In this document: positions 8,068 through 16,552 of the stretch, piece after piece
How positions within the stretch are numbered: the first letter of the stretch is position 1
How the letters are laid out: each line of letters begins with the position of its first letter
Assembly: GCA_963804495.1 (NCBI GenBank)
Contig: CAWDQN010000010.1
Coordinates: 248,001-312,000 of the forward strand
Direction of reading: 5' to 3'
DNA: 64,000 nucleotides
Origin: Rhodovastum sp963804495
GTDB lineage: Bacteria > Pseudomonadota > Alphaproteobacteria > Acetobacterales > Acetobacteraceae
Translations under genes and position numbers: made by a program
Notes under the pieces: generated by a model
Told to the model about the DNA's origin: nothing
The model's input: the letters and a program-made list of their open reading frames with translations, nothing else
The model's database searches: none

Positions 8068-8918
8068 CCGGCCGGGATGGCGGCGCGGATCTCCGCCCGA
8101 TTGGCAACACCCCGGTCGTGGTGCTGGTGCGCCCGCAACTGGCCGACAACATCGGCGCCGTCGCCCGCGCCATGGGCAATGGCGGCCTGTTCCATTTGCG
8201 CCTGGTCGCCCCGCGCGACGGCTGGCCGCAGGAGAAAGCGTGGCGCAACGCCTCCGGCGCCGACCGCATTCTCGATGAGCTCAGGGTGCACGAAACGGTC
8301 GCCGATGCGGTGGCCGATTTGCACCGGGTCTTCGCCACCTGTCCGCGTCCGCGCCACATCGTCAAGCCGGTGCTCACCGCCCGCGGCGCCGCCGCCGAGC
8401 TGCGCGCCATCTGCGCCCGCGACCTCCGGTGCGGCATTCTCTTCGGCCCCGAGCGCGCCGGTCTCGACAACGACGACATGGCCCAGGCCGACGCCCTGGT
8501 GCGTTATCCGCTCAACCCGGACTTCATGTCGCTCAACCTCGCCCAGGCGGTGATGGTCATGGCCTATGAGTGGTGGACCGCCGAGGACGTCACCCTGCCG
8601 CGCCGGCTGATGACCAACGAAACCAGCGTGGCCACCAAGGGCGCGCTGGAGAATTTCCTGACCCATCTGGTGGACGAACTCGATGCCTGCGGTTTTCTGC
8701 GCAACCCCCCCAAGCGCCCCGGCATGGTCCGCAACATCCGCCATTTCTTCACCCGCGGCGAGGTGACCGAGCAGGAGTTGCGCACCCTGCACGGCATCGT
8801 CACCGAACTCGCGCTGGGGCGGCGCCTGCGCGGCCGGCTGGAAACCGAAAGCGCACCGGAGCCGCCCGCGCTATCTGAGGCGGCTCAAGATGATCCGCCT
8901 TTCCAGCACGGTTTTTGA
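8064..8918 (+). CDS. trmJ: tRNA/rRNA 2'-O-methyltransferase, TrmJ-like (SpoU family)
   Basis: A SPOUT-class RNA methyltransferase of 284 residues. It shows the N-terminal motif VVVLVRPQLADNIGAVARAM, the central ILFGPERAGLDNDD and the knot motif NPDFMSLNLAQAVMVMAYEW, all typical of TrmJ (Cm32/Um32 in tRNA). The C-terminal helical extension is also usual. The GTG at 8064 overlaps the stop of the DUF305 gene. A 57-bp internal segment of this gene (8546-8602) recurs in decayed form at 13952-14008, beyond the accessory island. Confidence 0.9.
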   Translation: MTGRDGGADLRPIGNTPVVVLVRPQLADNIGAVARAMGNGGLFHLRLVAPRDGWPQEKAWRNASGADRILDELRVHETVADAVADLHRVFATCPRPRHIVKPVLTARGAAAELRAICARDLRCGILFGPERAGLDNDDMAQADALVRYPLNPDFMSLNLAQAVMVMAYEWWTAEDVTLPRRLMTNETSVATKGALENFLTHLVDELDACGFLRNPPKRPGMVRNIRHFFTRGEVTEQELRTLHGIVTELALGRRLRGRLETESAPEPPALSEAAQDDPPFQHGF

Positions 8919-8965
8919 ATGCCTAAATCGGCGTGTGCGTCAGTTTCGGCAAAAGCGGTGTCTCC

Positions 8966-9942
8966 ATGTTTCAAATCAAGATTTTGATCACATTGGTGGC
9001 CGGATGTTTTTTGTGGGCGGGTAAGGCGTTCGCGGCGCAGCGGCCGGGCGTGGATCCGCAGACGACCCTTCAAGCGGGCGTTTGCGTTGATTGCCCTGGA
9101 GAACGGACTGGCTCACCATATTCGTTGTTGGTGCCGATATTTTATCCTTCTGCAAAATTGAATATCCAAACGATTCCGCGGACGCCCCAGGCCGCTGGCG
9201 ACTTGATGGCAATCGGCATGGTTACAGTGCCCGGAGTGGAAATGGGGAGCGGGACTGCGATCACCCCATGCGATGTTTTGACGAGTTATCATGTCGTCTT
9301 CGCCGGCAATCTTCGGCGCCCATCGAATAAGATCAACGTCGAATTCCGCTTCGGAAGTGGGCCCGACGATTTTTTCGTCCCGCGATTCAAGCCACTCCGG
9401 TTGCATGGGGACCTTACAAGGGCACATCGGTTCAACATACGCCCAAGGACGACTGGGTTCTTCTTCGCCTTAAGCAGTGCATTGGCCCCACTATGGGTAT
9501 TGCGAGCGAATCGGCCGATGAAATGGTGGATCATGGGGTCAGCATCGCTGGTATATTGAAGCAAAACTACCATGACGGTTTACATCGTTTTGATGGTTGC
9601 GCGATCGATGGGTATGTATCAAACAAAGATTTAACCGCATTGGATCCATCGGGTTTGGAGCATTTGTGTCCTACCATTCCTGGCTCGTCCGGGGCCCCTA
9701 TTTTCACCACTTGGCGGGGACGCCCTGAAATTGTGGCAATTAACGCAGGTGAGCAGTATAGCTCGGAGGAGCACAAGGATGGCCAAAGAGGCATAGTTGC
9801 CATGGGCCTTGATGCGAATACGGCGACTCCGATAAGCAGTATTGAGGTGCCGCTCCGTGCCGCTCTCAAGGCTGAAGAAGAGTATATAGCTGGAATGACC
9901 GGCGAGATTTGGTCCGTGGACGCAAGTTGGCCGAAGAAGTGA
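8966..9942 (+). pseudogene. Secreted trypsin-like serine protease, single-base frameshift
   Basis: A signal peptide (MFQIKILITLVAGCFLWAGK, ending AFA) is followed by an S1-type peptidase domain. The His motif GSGTAITPCDVLTSYHVV lies in the first frame. The Asp region (PKDDWVLLRLKQC) and the Ser motif (CPTIPGSSGAPIF) lie in a second frame. The switch is at the T6 run at 9370-9375, where one missing T restores FFRPAIQATPVAWGPYKG and then the Asp region. Without correction the first frame stops at 9559. This could be a deletion in a homopolymer or a sequencing error. Base composition is visibly more AT-rich than in the flanking genes, which fits acquired DNA. It is the first gene of the island. 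Confidence 0.75.
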
Positions 9943-10132
9943 AGCCGCTCGGGTTGTGTCCGCGAGAGGCAGGCGCCGCTTGGGGGGTTTATGGTGGCGG
10001 TCCTGCCGGATCATCGGCTTCGACCTGATTCGGCCATTCAGCGGCGCCGTACGTCGAAGGAATCGACCCATCATTAACTACACGCGATAACGAATCCCTT
10101 ATCGCGCCTTATGCAGGGGCGTCACATTCGTC
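9943..10132. other. Intergenic stretch between protease and toxin genes
   Basis: I see no gene here. Two convergent ends face each other, the protease from the left and the toxin from the right. CGCGATAACGAATCCCTTATCGCG at about 10083-10106 forms an imperfect inverted repeat (CGCGATAA against TTATCGCG, separated by eight bases) and may terminate one or both. Confidence 0.4.
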
Positions 10133-10429
10133 CTATTGGGAAGCTCCGGGCATCCCGGAGGGGGCGCGGGCAGAATGCCGAACGGCGTGAATGATGATCT
10201 CGGCTTCGGTGGGCTCATAGAAAACGAGATAGGGATAAGGCGACACGGTAAGTCGGCGGATAGTTGGATCGTCCGTGCGAGCGCCGATGTGAGGATGAAG
10301 CAAAAGAAGATCGACAAGAACCTTGATACGCGTCTGAACGCGCCGCGCCCCCTGTGCGGAACGGGCCTCGATGTATTCAAGGATGGCATCGAGCTCGGCA
10401 AGAGCCTGAAGAGTATAGCGAAGCCTCAC
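10133..10429 (-). CDS. ParE/RelE-type toxin
   Basis: A toxin of about 98 residues from the RelE/ParE superfamily. The sequence VRLRYTLQALAELDAILEYI (helical N-terminus), GARTDDPTIRRLTVSPYPYL and VFYEPTEAEIIIHAVRHSAR is the classic ParE pattern. ParE proteins poison DNA gyrase; RelE relatives cleave mRNA. The GTG at 10429 overlaps the antitoxin stop (GTGA). A GTG at 10447 would add six residues and is less typical. It forms an operon with the upstream antitoxin gene, in the usual antitoxin-first order. Confidence 0.85.
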   Translation of the reverse strand: MRLRYTLQALAELDAILEYIEARSAQGARRVQTRIKVLVDLLLLHPHIGARTDDPTIRRLTVSPYPYLVFYEPTEAEIIIHAVRHSARAPSGMPGASQ

Positions 10430-10659
10430 AAGCCGTATTTGCTCCACACGGCCCGCACCTGCGCGTCAGTCGCAAATTCGTCACGGGCAGCGGCGGCTTT
10501 TGAGGCTGCAATCGAGGCGCGTTCATCGCTGGAAAGCTCAACCGGCACTGTCTCGTCATCCGTTCCGGCAAGCCGGAGAACAACGCGGGCGATGTCGTCC
10601 TGAGCGTCCGGCGGGAGGCCACGCGCCGCTTCAAGTGCTTGTTCGAGAAGTCTTGTCAT
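10426..10659 (-). CDS. Antitoxin of the ParE-type pair
   Basis: A 77-residue protein, MTRLLEQALEAARGLPPDAQ and onward, ending VRAVWSKYGL. The acidic middle (LAGTDDETVPVELSSDERASI) and the C-terminal ERASIAASKAAAARDEFATD resemble addiction-module antitoxins paired with ParE. ATG 10659 is chosen over an upstream in-frame start because the toxin-antitoxin family normally begins here. It overlaps the toxin gene by 4 bases. It should neutralise the toxin and may repress its own promoter. Confidence 0.8.
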   Translation of the reverse strand: MTRLLEQALEAARGLPPDAQDDIARVVLRLAGTDDETVPVELSSDERASIAASKAAAARDEFATDAQVRAVWSKYGL

Positions 10660-10779
10660 GGAGTGATGATAACACGCCAGGCCAAAAAACCAAGCAGGGC
10701 GCGGTGACTCCATCTTGCGGAAAGTCGACCGCTCCGCGCGGCGGCTGGTCGCACAACGCGCTTTATGGAAAGTCAGGCC

Positions 10780-12066
10780 TTATGCGGATATCCCGCCATA
10801 GAGCCGTGCCGCCTCCGCAATCAGAGCGTCGAGCATCATAATGATCTTGGACGTATCATAGCTCCCCGTTCTCAGGCTCTCGTCAGTCTGCCCCACAAAA
10901 TGTCGCGCATAGGATTCCTTGTGCTCCAACGCGCCCTGCCAAGCGTCCACATCTTTTTTGTAATTGCTCCAGATTACTCTGGCTGGCGGATAACCGTTTA
11001 GTTTGAGGTCAAGATAGCACTCAATGGCGGCAGCGCGCCCGTTAATGTCGCAGTTGCTCAAGCCTTCCGGCCCGAGCGCCGGAAACCGCCGCAACTCGTC
11101 AATGTCAGGCAGAAGCATCGAACGCATATTCCATGGCATTTTGAGGTCTTGGAGTTTGCGGTAAGCATCCACACCCTCGGCGTCGTTATCGAGCAAAAAA
11201 AGCACCTTGTTCTGAATGTCGATCCTAACAAGGCCTTCAGCGAATTTGACCAGGTTGCCCGTTCCCCAGAAATGATGACGTTCATCGCCGTCGATAAACC
11301 GGAAGAAGTCGGCGACATCGGACCGCAGAATGTGGAGCGCCCGTCGAAGTATGCGGGCGTCTGACGCGCCTTCCGTTGCAACTAGAATTGCTTGCTCACG
11401 TCGGGCGCCAGCACAAAACGCCTCACGATCAACCCAGCCTGCGTTTACGATTGGCCCGAATTGCCACACAACTTCTGCGTCGGCATTCTCGGGATTTAGG
11501 GCAAAGATTTGCAGCATCGATGACGGACTGAGAATGCATAGCTTTGCCGAAAGATAGCTGCTTTCAGACCAATAAAAATCTGATTTATCGGCCCAAGGAA
11601 GGCGAGAAAAGTCGCCGGCATGAGCGGCAAATCTGCCTTGTGCGACTGTAGCGCGGTCCGGAGTATCCCTCTCAATGTATTCACTATTCAGGCTCGCCAG
11701 CGGATAGCGATTGGCAAGATCACAAAATTCTTCGAAAGTCAGCGGAAGCAACCCCTCTTCGCCAAAGCCGTATGTGGCGGCCTCGTCGAGAGCGTCTTGG
11801 TATTCTGCTTGCACCAAATCCAGAGTATGGCCCAGTACGTGCAGCCGCGGCAGCACCCGCGATAATGGCCGCACAAACGCCAGCTCGTGTTCTGCTAGGT
11901 CGGCTTCCTCCTCCGGGTTCTCCTCATAGTATTTATAGTCTATTGCGCCGCTACGCCGCCGCGTTAAATCTGCCTCTTGAAATATGAACCCGTAGTCATT
12001 GCCCATGTTATTTTTGGCATAATCAAGGGAGACACCGCTTATCTCAAATGTTATCCCGGTTCCCAT
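10780..12066 (-). CDS. HEPN/Toprim domain protein, putative defence factor
   Basis: A 428-residue protein with two recognisable parts. The N-terminus (MGTGITFEISGVSLDYAKNN, then MGNDYGFIFQ) matches the HEPN/Toprim-associated N-terminal domain, and the middle (60-215) is helical. The C-terminal part has a Toprim fold signature: Glu232 in ILVATEGASDARIL and the acidic pair Asp293/Asp295 in FLLDNDAEG. Families with this pairing have been predicted from genome context to act in anti-phage or conflict systems; nothing here proves that. ATG 12066 is chosen over an upstream TTG. It lies 48 bases downstream of the resolvase gene on the same strand, and the region is AT-richer than the core genome. 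Confidence 0.65.
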   Translation of the reverse strand: MGTGITFEISGVSLDYAKNNMGNDYGFIFQEADLTRRRSGAIDYKYYEENPEEEADLAEHELAFVRPLSRVLPRLHVLGHTLDLVQAEYQDALDEAATYGFGEEGLLPLTFEEFCDLANRYPLASLNSEYIERDTPDRATVAQGRFAAHAGDFSRLPWADKSDFYWSESSYLSAKLCILSPSSMLQIFALNPENADAEVVWQFGPIVNAGWVDREAFCAGARREQAILVATEGASDARILRRALHILRSDVADFFRFIDGDERHHFWGTGNLVKFAEGLVRIDIQNKVLFLLDNDAEGVDAYRKLQDLKMPWNMRSMLLPDIDELRRFPALGPEGLSNCDINGRAAAIECYLDLKLNGYPPARVIWSNYKKDVDAWQGALEHKESYARHFVGQTDESLRTGSYDTSKIIMMLDALIAEAARLYGGISA

Positions 12067-12114
12067 AGCTCTCAGTTCCGACAGCAAGAATAAATAGAAG
12101 GATAATCGGATTTT

Positions 12115-12660
12115 TCATGCCACCAATCGCGAAATCGTGCTGTGGCTGACATTATACGATCTGGCGATCTCCCGCATAGGCTCGCCCGCATCACGGCGAC
12201 GTAGCGCCTCCTTGATCTGGTGCGGCGTCATCTTCGGCGGGCGGCCCATCTTCACGCCCTTGGCGATGGCGCGCTTGCGGCCTTCGCCGGTGCGGGCGCG
12301 GATCAGCTCCCGCTCGAACTCGGCCAGCCCCCCCAGCACGGTAAGCATGAGGCGGCCGTGGGCGGTCGTGGTGTCGGCCCAGGTGTCGCCGAGGGAGCGG
12401 AAGCCGGCCTTCTTGGCGGCGATGCTGGCAAGCGTGTTGAGAAGGTCGCGGGTCGAGCGAGCCAGGCGGTCGAGCCGCGTGACCATCAGCACGTCATCGG
12501 CGTCGAGCTGGTTGAGCGCGCGCCGGAGCTGGCTGCGGTCGGTCTTGGCTCCGCTCGCCACCTCGCGGAACACCTGGCGCGCGCCCGCCGCCCGGAGCTG
12601 GCGCACCTGGGCGTCAACGCTCTGGCCGTCCGTCGAGACGCGCGCATACCCGTAAATCAT
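12115..12660 (-). CDS. Serine recombinase (resolvase/invertase family)
   Basis: A 181-residue site-specific recombinase. The catalytic Ser9 lies in MIYGYARVSTDGQ, and the conserved core includes VTRLDRLARSTRDLL, LMLTVLGGLAEFERELIRAR and RKRAIAKG. A C-terminal helix-turn-helix follows (MTPHQIKEALRRRDAGEPMR and onward). This is the Tn3-resolvase/invertase architecture. It cuts and rejoins DNA at short dimeric sites. ATG 12660 is preferred; an in-frame ATG 15 bases upstream is possible. GC content is higher than in its HEPN/Toprim neighbour, so the two may have different origins. No transposase is present. Confidence 0.92.
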   Translation of the reverse strand: MIYGYARVSTDGQSVDAQVRQLRAAGARQVFREVASGAKTDRSQLRRALNQLDADDVLMVTRLDRLARSTRDLLNTLASIAAKKAGFRSLGDTWADTTTAHGRLMLTVLGGLAEFERELIRARTGEGRKRAIAKGVKMGRPPKMTPHQIKEALRRRDAGEPMREIARSYNVSHSTISRLVA

Positions 12661-12686
12661 GAGTTCGTTATGCACCTAGTTTCTGC

Positions 12687-12720
12687 AACGGAAAAGCCCT
12701 TAAATTTCAAGGCTCCGTTT
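12687..12720. repeat. Imperfect inverted repeat upstream of the resolvase
   Basis: AACGGAAAAGCCCTT and CAAGGCTCCGTTT form arms separated by a few A/T bases, just upstream of the recombinase start. Location and size suit a res-like crossover or operator site for the recombinase. This is inference only. Confidence 0.35.
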
Positions 12721-13244
12721 TTGGTTCATAATTTTTGAGTATTGGGACCATGACGGCATCGTCCTGGGTTAGCCCTTTGGATTCGCAAAGCCTTGTTCTG
12801 GTTGGCTTGTTCGCTCATCCCCAAAGTTGCCGTTTGATGGACGACTGCGGGTTGGACATATCCAGCGGACATCCACGAACCGCTTCCAGGAATAAATTCT
12901 GGATACGCGTAAAGAATGGTCACATGAGCACTCGATGACAAACCTCCTTTCACAACATTGGCACGGGTGTATGGGTCAACGCCCCTCAGAGGCTCACCGA
13001 CAGCACTCCTGGCAACGGTTCGCAATTTGTCCACAGAAGCGAAACACGAAACAACCCGCCTGATCCGCTGACGTTCGGTCGAGTGGCGTGGATCAGCTTA
13101 CGTCACGTCCGCATCGCGATGCCCTCCGCCTTTCCGTCGCCAACCTTCAACGCGTCCCTATCCCTCCGACCCCGCATATCGAGGCACGCACGCTTTCTGA
13201 ATCTCCCTTGCTACCTGCTCCCGGTTGTAGTAGGAATATAATCC
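12721..13244. other. Non-coding or decayed stretch in the island
   Basis: No convincing gene is present. An open leftward frame at 12726-13034 (GTG start, 102 codons) has no recognisable motif and an ordinary composition for a chance frame; it may be the remnant of a truncated gene. Local GC is lower than in the flanking chromosome. No tRNA gene that could mark an integration site is visible. Confidence 0.4.
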
Positions 13245-13847
13245 ATGAACGCCCAGCCCCACCCCGCCACCCCCAACCTCGCCCCAGCCTTCGGTGGTAC
13301 CAGCGTCGGCGTCATCCTCCGCAATCTCGCCGCCCTCATCGCCCGCCGCTTCCTGAACGATCCGCTTCTCGCCGTCCTCATCATCCCCCTGTGGCGGCAC
13401 CTCACCCGCGCCGCCGCCCGCCTCGACCGCCTGCGCGCCCGCCTCGCCGCCGGTCCCATCCCGCCGCCAAGGCCCCGCGCCAGCAACCACAGCGGCCCCC
13501 GTCGCCGCTCACCCTTTCCCACCACCAGCGCCTGGCTGATCCGTGCCCTCGGCGCCGAGGCCGCCGCCTGCGCCGCCCAACTGCAGGCGCTGCTGGCCGA
13601 TCCCGCCGCCGCCGACCTCCTCGCCTGCACCGCCGCCCGCCGCACCCTTGCCCCCATCCGCCGCATGCTCGGCCTCCCGCCCGCGCACCCACCCCGCCCC
13701 ATCATCCCCGCATGCGTCGCCCCCGCGCCGCGACACCGGCCGCCGCCCCGGCCGGCCCCGATCCCGCACCACCCCACGATCGACCCGCGTCCCACCGCAA
13801 GCCGCCGCCCCTGGTGGCTGCCGCCGCCCCGCCTGCGCTCCGGCTGA
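13245..13847 (+). CDS. Hypothetical Pro/Arg-rich protein
   Basis: A protein of 200 residues that I do not recognise firmly. The first third is helical and hydrophobic (VGVILRNLAALIARRFLNDP, then LLAVLIIPLWRHLTRAAARL). The centre has an Ala-rich helix around AWLIRALGAEAAACAAQLQA. The last 60 residues are almost entirely Pro, His and Arg. The composition is extremely GC-rich, unlike the AT-richer island genes to its left. Long overlapping frames on the other strand are probably by-products of the same composition. It may be a lineage-specific gene. Confidence 0.5.
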   Translation: MNAQPHPATPNLAPAFGGTSVGVILRNLAALIARRFLNDPLLAVLIIPLWRHLTRAAARLDRLRARLAAGPIPPPRPRASNHSGPRRRSPFPTTSAWLIRALGAEAAACAAQLQALLADPAAADLLACTAARRTLAPIRRMLGLPPAHPPRPIIPACVAPAPRHRPPPRPAPIPHHPTIDPRPTASRRPWWLPPPRLRSG

Positions 13848-13951
13848 CCCGGCCTCCCGCCCATCGCCCTGCAACCTCCTGCCGTCCCGCTCCGGGCGTC
13901 GTCCCCCCGCGCCCGCGTTCCCGTCGGTGCCGTCGAGCCCGGTTGCCACCC

Positions 13952-14008
13952 GGCGGTGATGGTCATGGCCAATGAATGGTGAACCGCCGCGGAGATCACC
14001 CTGCCGCG
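13952..14008 (+). pseudogene. Decayed fragment of trmJ
   Basis: These 57 bases match 8546-8602, inside trmJ, at 51 of 57 positions with no gaps. They carry an in-frame stop where trmJ has a Trp codon, so they cannot code for the same peptide. Similarity ends on both sides. With the intact trmJ it forms a direct repeat flanking the accessory island (8.9-13.9 kb). Confidence 0.8.
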
Positions 14009-14204
14009 ACCGGGATAACCGGAATCCCGCGAGCTGAGCGCGCCGCCCAACCCGATGCCCGGCCGCAGCTTGTGACCGCCGCCCCGGCGATCCGCGGCGG
14101 CGTTTCCGTCATTCGGGGTTCCCTCCGTCGTCGCGTTGCCTATGCTGCGCAGGATCACCGGTCCCTGGAAGCCCCGGGCCTTGGAACTGAGCGAAGTACA
14201 GAGC

Positions 14205-15608
14205 ATGACAGCCACCGACCCCGCCCTGATGTCGGCCGAGGAACTCCTGGCCCACTACGCCCGCCGCGCTCTCAGTCCCGTGGAGGTGCTGAAGGCCGTG
14301 ACCGAGCAAATCGCCCGCCTCAACCCCGAGATCAACGCCTTCGCCGTGCTCAACCCCCGCAGCCTGGAGGCCGCCGGCGAAAGCGAGGCGCGCTGGCGCG
14401 CGGGCCGCCCGCGCGGCACGTTGGACGGTGTGCCGGTGACGGTGAAAGACCTGATCGACCTGGCCGGATTCCCCACCCGCCGCGGCTCGCGCCTGACCGA
14501 TCCCGCGCCGGTGGAAGACGACGCCCCCCTGGTGCTCGGCTTGAAGGAGCAGGGCGCGGTGGTGATCGGCAAAACCACCACCACCGAGTTCGGCTGGAAA
14601 GCCCCGGGCGACTGCCCGCTGCACGGCATCACCCGCAACCCATGGAACAAGCTGCACACCCCGGGCGGCTCCTCGGCCGGCGCCGGTGCCGCCGCCGCGG
14701 CCGGATTCGGGCCGCTGCATGTCGGCACCGACGGCGGCGGCTCCATCCGCATCCCCGCCGCCTGGTGCGGCGTGGTCGGCCTGAAGCCGACCTTCGGGCG
14801 GGTGCCGATGTGGCCGCTCGGCGCCTTCGCCCCGGTGGCGGTCGCCGGACCGATCACGCGCACCGTGCGCGACGCCGCCCTGATGCTGTCCGCCATCGCC
14901 CGCTTCGACCTGCGCGACCCGTTCTGCCTGCCCCCCGAGTCGCACGGCGACCGCGACTGGCGCGCCGGCATCGAAGACGGGGTCGCCGAAATGCGCGTCG
15001 CGGTGCTGCGCCGCCCCGGCTTCGACGCCCCGGTGGACTGGGAAGGCATCGCCGCTGTCGAACAGGCGGCCCAACTGCTTACCGAAGCCGGTGCCGAGGT
15101 CGAGGAAGTCGACCCCGAACTGCCCGACACGCGGGCGATCTTCTCCCGCTTCTGGGGCGCGGCGCTGGCGCGCCTGGTCAGCACTTTCCCCGAATCACGG
15201 CGCCACATGCTCGACCCCGGCCTGCTGCAGGTGGCGGCGGCGAGCGAAGGCATCCCGGCCACCGCCCTGATCGAAATGGAGGGCCTGCGCATCGAGGCCG
15301 CGCACGCCATGGCCCGGCTGCACCAGCGCTACGACCTGGTGTTGTCGCCCTGCGTGCCCGGCCTGGCGCCGCTGGCCGACGCGCCGGTCGGCGATCCGGT
15401 GGAGGCGCTGTGGACGGGCTGGGCCGCCTGGACCTTCGCGTTCAACCTCACCCGCCAGCCAGCCATCGCGGTGCCGATGGGGTTCGCCGGCAACGGGCTC
15501 CCGCGCGCGGTGCAGATCGCCGCGGCACTGTATCGCGACGATCTGGTGCTGCGGGCGGCGCGCACACTGGAGGTCGCGGAGGCTTTCACCACGCCCGATC
15601 TGGACTGA
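14205..15608 (+). CDS. Amidase signature family protein
   Basis: A 467-residue hydrolase of the amidase signature family, which splits C-N amide bonds. The Ser-cisSer-Lys triad is visible: Lys81 in VPVTVKDLIDLAG, Ser156 in TPGGSSAGAGAAAAAG and the nucleophile Ser180 in GTDGGGSIRIPAAWCG. Length and domain order fit stand-alone amidases (for example AtzF- or indoleacetamide hydrolase-like enzymes) rather than GatA, since no gatC or gatB is nearby. The substrate is not predictable. ATG 14205 is chosen; the upstream in-frame codons lack family similarity. A short repeat follows the gene. Confidence 0.9.
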   Translation: MTATDPALMSAEELLAHYARRALSPVEVLKAVTEQIARLNPEINAFAVLNPRSLEAAGESEARWRAGRPRGTLDGVPVTVKDLIDLAGFPTRRGSRLTDPAPVEDDAPLVLGLKEQGAVVIGKTTTTEFGWKAPGDCPLHGITRNPWNKLHTPGGSSAGAGAAAAAGFGPLHVGTDGGGSIRIPAAWCGVVGLKPTFGRVPMWPLGAFAPVAVAGPITRTVRDAALMLSAIARFDLRDPFCLPPESHGDRDWRAGIEDGVAEMRVAVLRRPGFDAPVDWEGIAAVEQAAQLLTEAGAEVEEVDPELPDTRAIFSRFWGAALARLVSTFPESRRHMLDPGLLQVAAASEGIPATALIEMEGLRIEAAHAMARLHQRYDLVLSPCVPGLAPLADAPVGDPVEALWTGWAAWTFAFNLTRQPAIAVPMGFAGNGLPRAVQIAAALYRDDLVLRAARTLEVAEAFTTPDLD

Positions 15609-15643
15609 GCGGACACTGGGGCGGCAACAAAAAGTAAGAAAGG

Positions 15644-15686
15644 CCAGGGCTCTGCCCTGGACCCGCAAGGGGACGGCGGTCCCCTT
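15644..15686. repeat. Partial dispersed repeat after the amidase gene
   Basis: Two adjacent hairpins: CCAGGGCTCTGCCCTGG (15644-15660) and AAGGGGACGGCGGTCCCCTT (15667-15686). The first is the end hairpin of the compound repeat. It may terminate the amidase transcript. The next gene begins at its right edge. Confidence 0.7.
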
Positions 15687-16455
15687 GACCCCGCTCCTTT
15701 TCTTGGCGCTCGCTCTGCTGGCGCCGGTGCGGGGGCTTGCCGACTACGGCATGGTTTCGCCGGATGCGATCGATTACGGCCACCTGGTGTTCCAGAACGA
15801 CGGCGATACCGTCTACGACCGGCGGTCGTCCATCGGCGGTGCCCAGGGCTACACCGTTTCGGTGGGCACCGGCGTGACCCGGTGGTGGGACTGCGTGGTC
15901 GAACTCGGCTACGACCACGCCCCGGCCGGCGACCAGCCGTCACGCATCACGCAGGCGGTGATCGAAAGCACATTCGAACTGAGCAAGCCGGGCGAAGCCT
16001 TCGTCGATTCCAGCCTGTACGTCGAATACGGCCAGACCGTCATGCACAGCAATGTCCCCGGCGCCAACGAGTTCACCATCGGTCCGGCGATCGGCAAGGA
16101 CATCGGCCCCACCACCCACACGCTGAACCTGTTCGTCACAAGGCTGCTGGGGCCGGACCAGTACAAAACCGGGCTGGATGTCAGCTATGCCTGGCAAAGC
16201 CGCTGGAACGTCTGGGCACCGCTGTCGCCGGCGATCGAGGCCTACGGTGAGGCAGGCACGCTGGGCCACCTGCCGCGCTTCTCGCAGCAGCAACTGCTCG
16301 TCGGGCCGGTGCTGCTCGGCTCCTTCGGCTTCGAGGACCTTGGCCTGAGCGGCGCGGGGGAATTCAAATACGAACTCGGCTGGTTGTTCGGCGCCACCCC
16401 GGCCACCGCCGGCGGCACGCTGCGCTGGCATCTGGAAGTGGAAATCCCGTTCTGA
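15685..16455 (+). CDS. Predicted outer-membrane beta-barrel protein
   Basis: A protein of about 256 residues with an N-terminal signal peptide (MTPLLFLALALLAPVRGLAD). Alternating polar/aromatic strands follow (GYTVSVGTGVTRWWDCVVEL, LYVEYGQTVMH, HTLNLFVTRLLG, YKTGLDVSYAWQSRWNVW), and the C-terminus is LRWHLEVEIPF. A terminal Phe on a strand is the usual outer-membrane insertion signal. The start is a TTG at the edge of a repeat; the original start may have been changed by that repeat. No specific function can be given. Confidence 0.7.
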   Translation: MTPLLFLALALLAPVRGLADYGMVSPDAIDYGHLVFQNDGDTVYDRRSSIGGAQGYTVSVGTGVTRWWDCVVELGYDHAPAGDQPSRITQAVIESTFELSKPGEAFVDSSLYVEYGQTVMHSNVPGANEFTIGPAIGKDIGPTTHTLNLFVTRLLGPDQYKTGLDVSYAWQSRWNVWAPLSPAIEAYGEAGTLGHLPRFSQQQLLVGPVLLGSFGFEDLGLSGAGEFKYELGWLFGATPATAGGTLRWHLEVEIPF

Positions 16456-16552
16456 GTCGGCGGATGGGTTTGGTCTGCGCGATCGCGCATGGATTTGCGG
16501 GTCCTTGCAGACAATGATGGCATATACAAATCGGCCCCGACCGGACCCCGCC

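Noticed and set aside
9083..9330. Alternative small frames inside the protease
   Set aside because: They overlap the better-supported protease frame and show no motif.
12726..13034. 102-codon leftward frame as a gene
   Set aside because: No ribosome binding site or recognisable motif; it may be a remnant.
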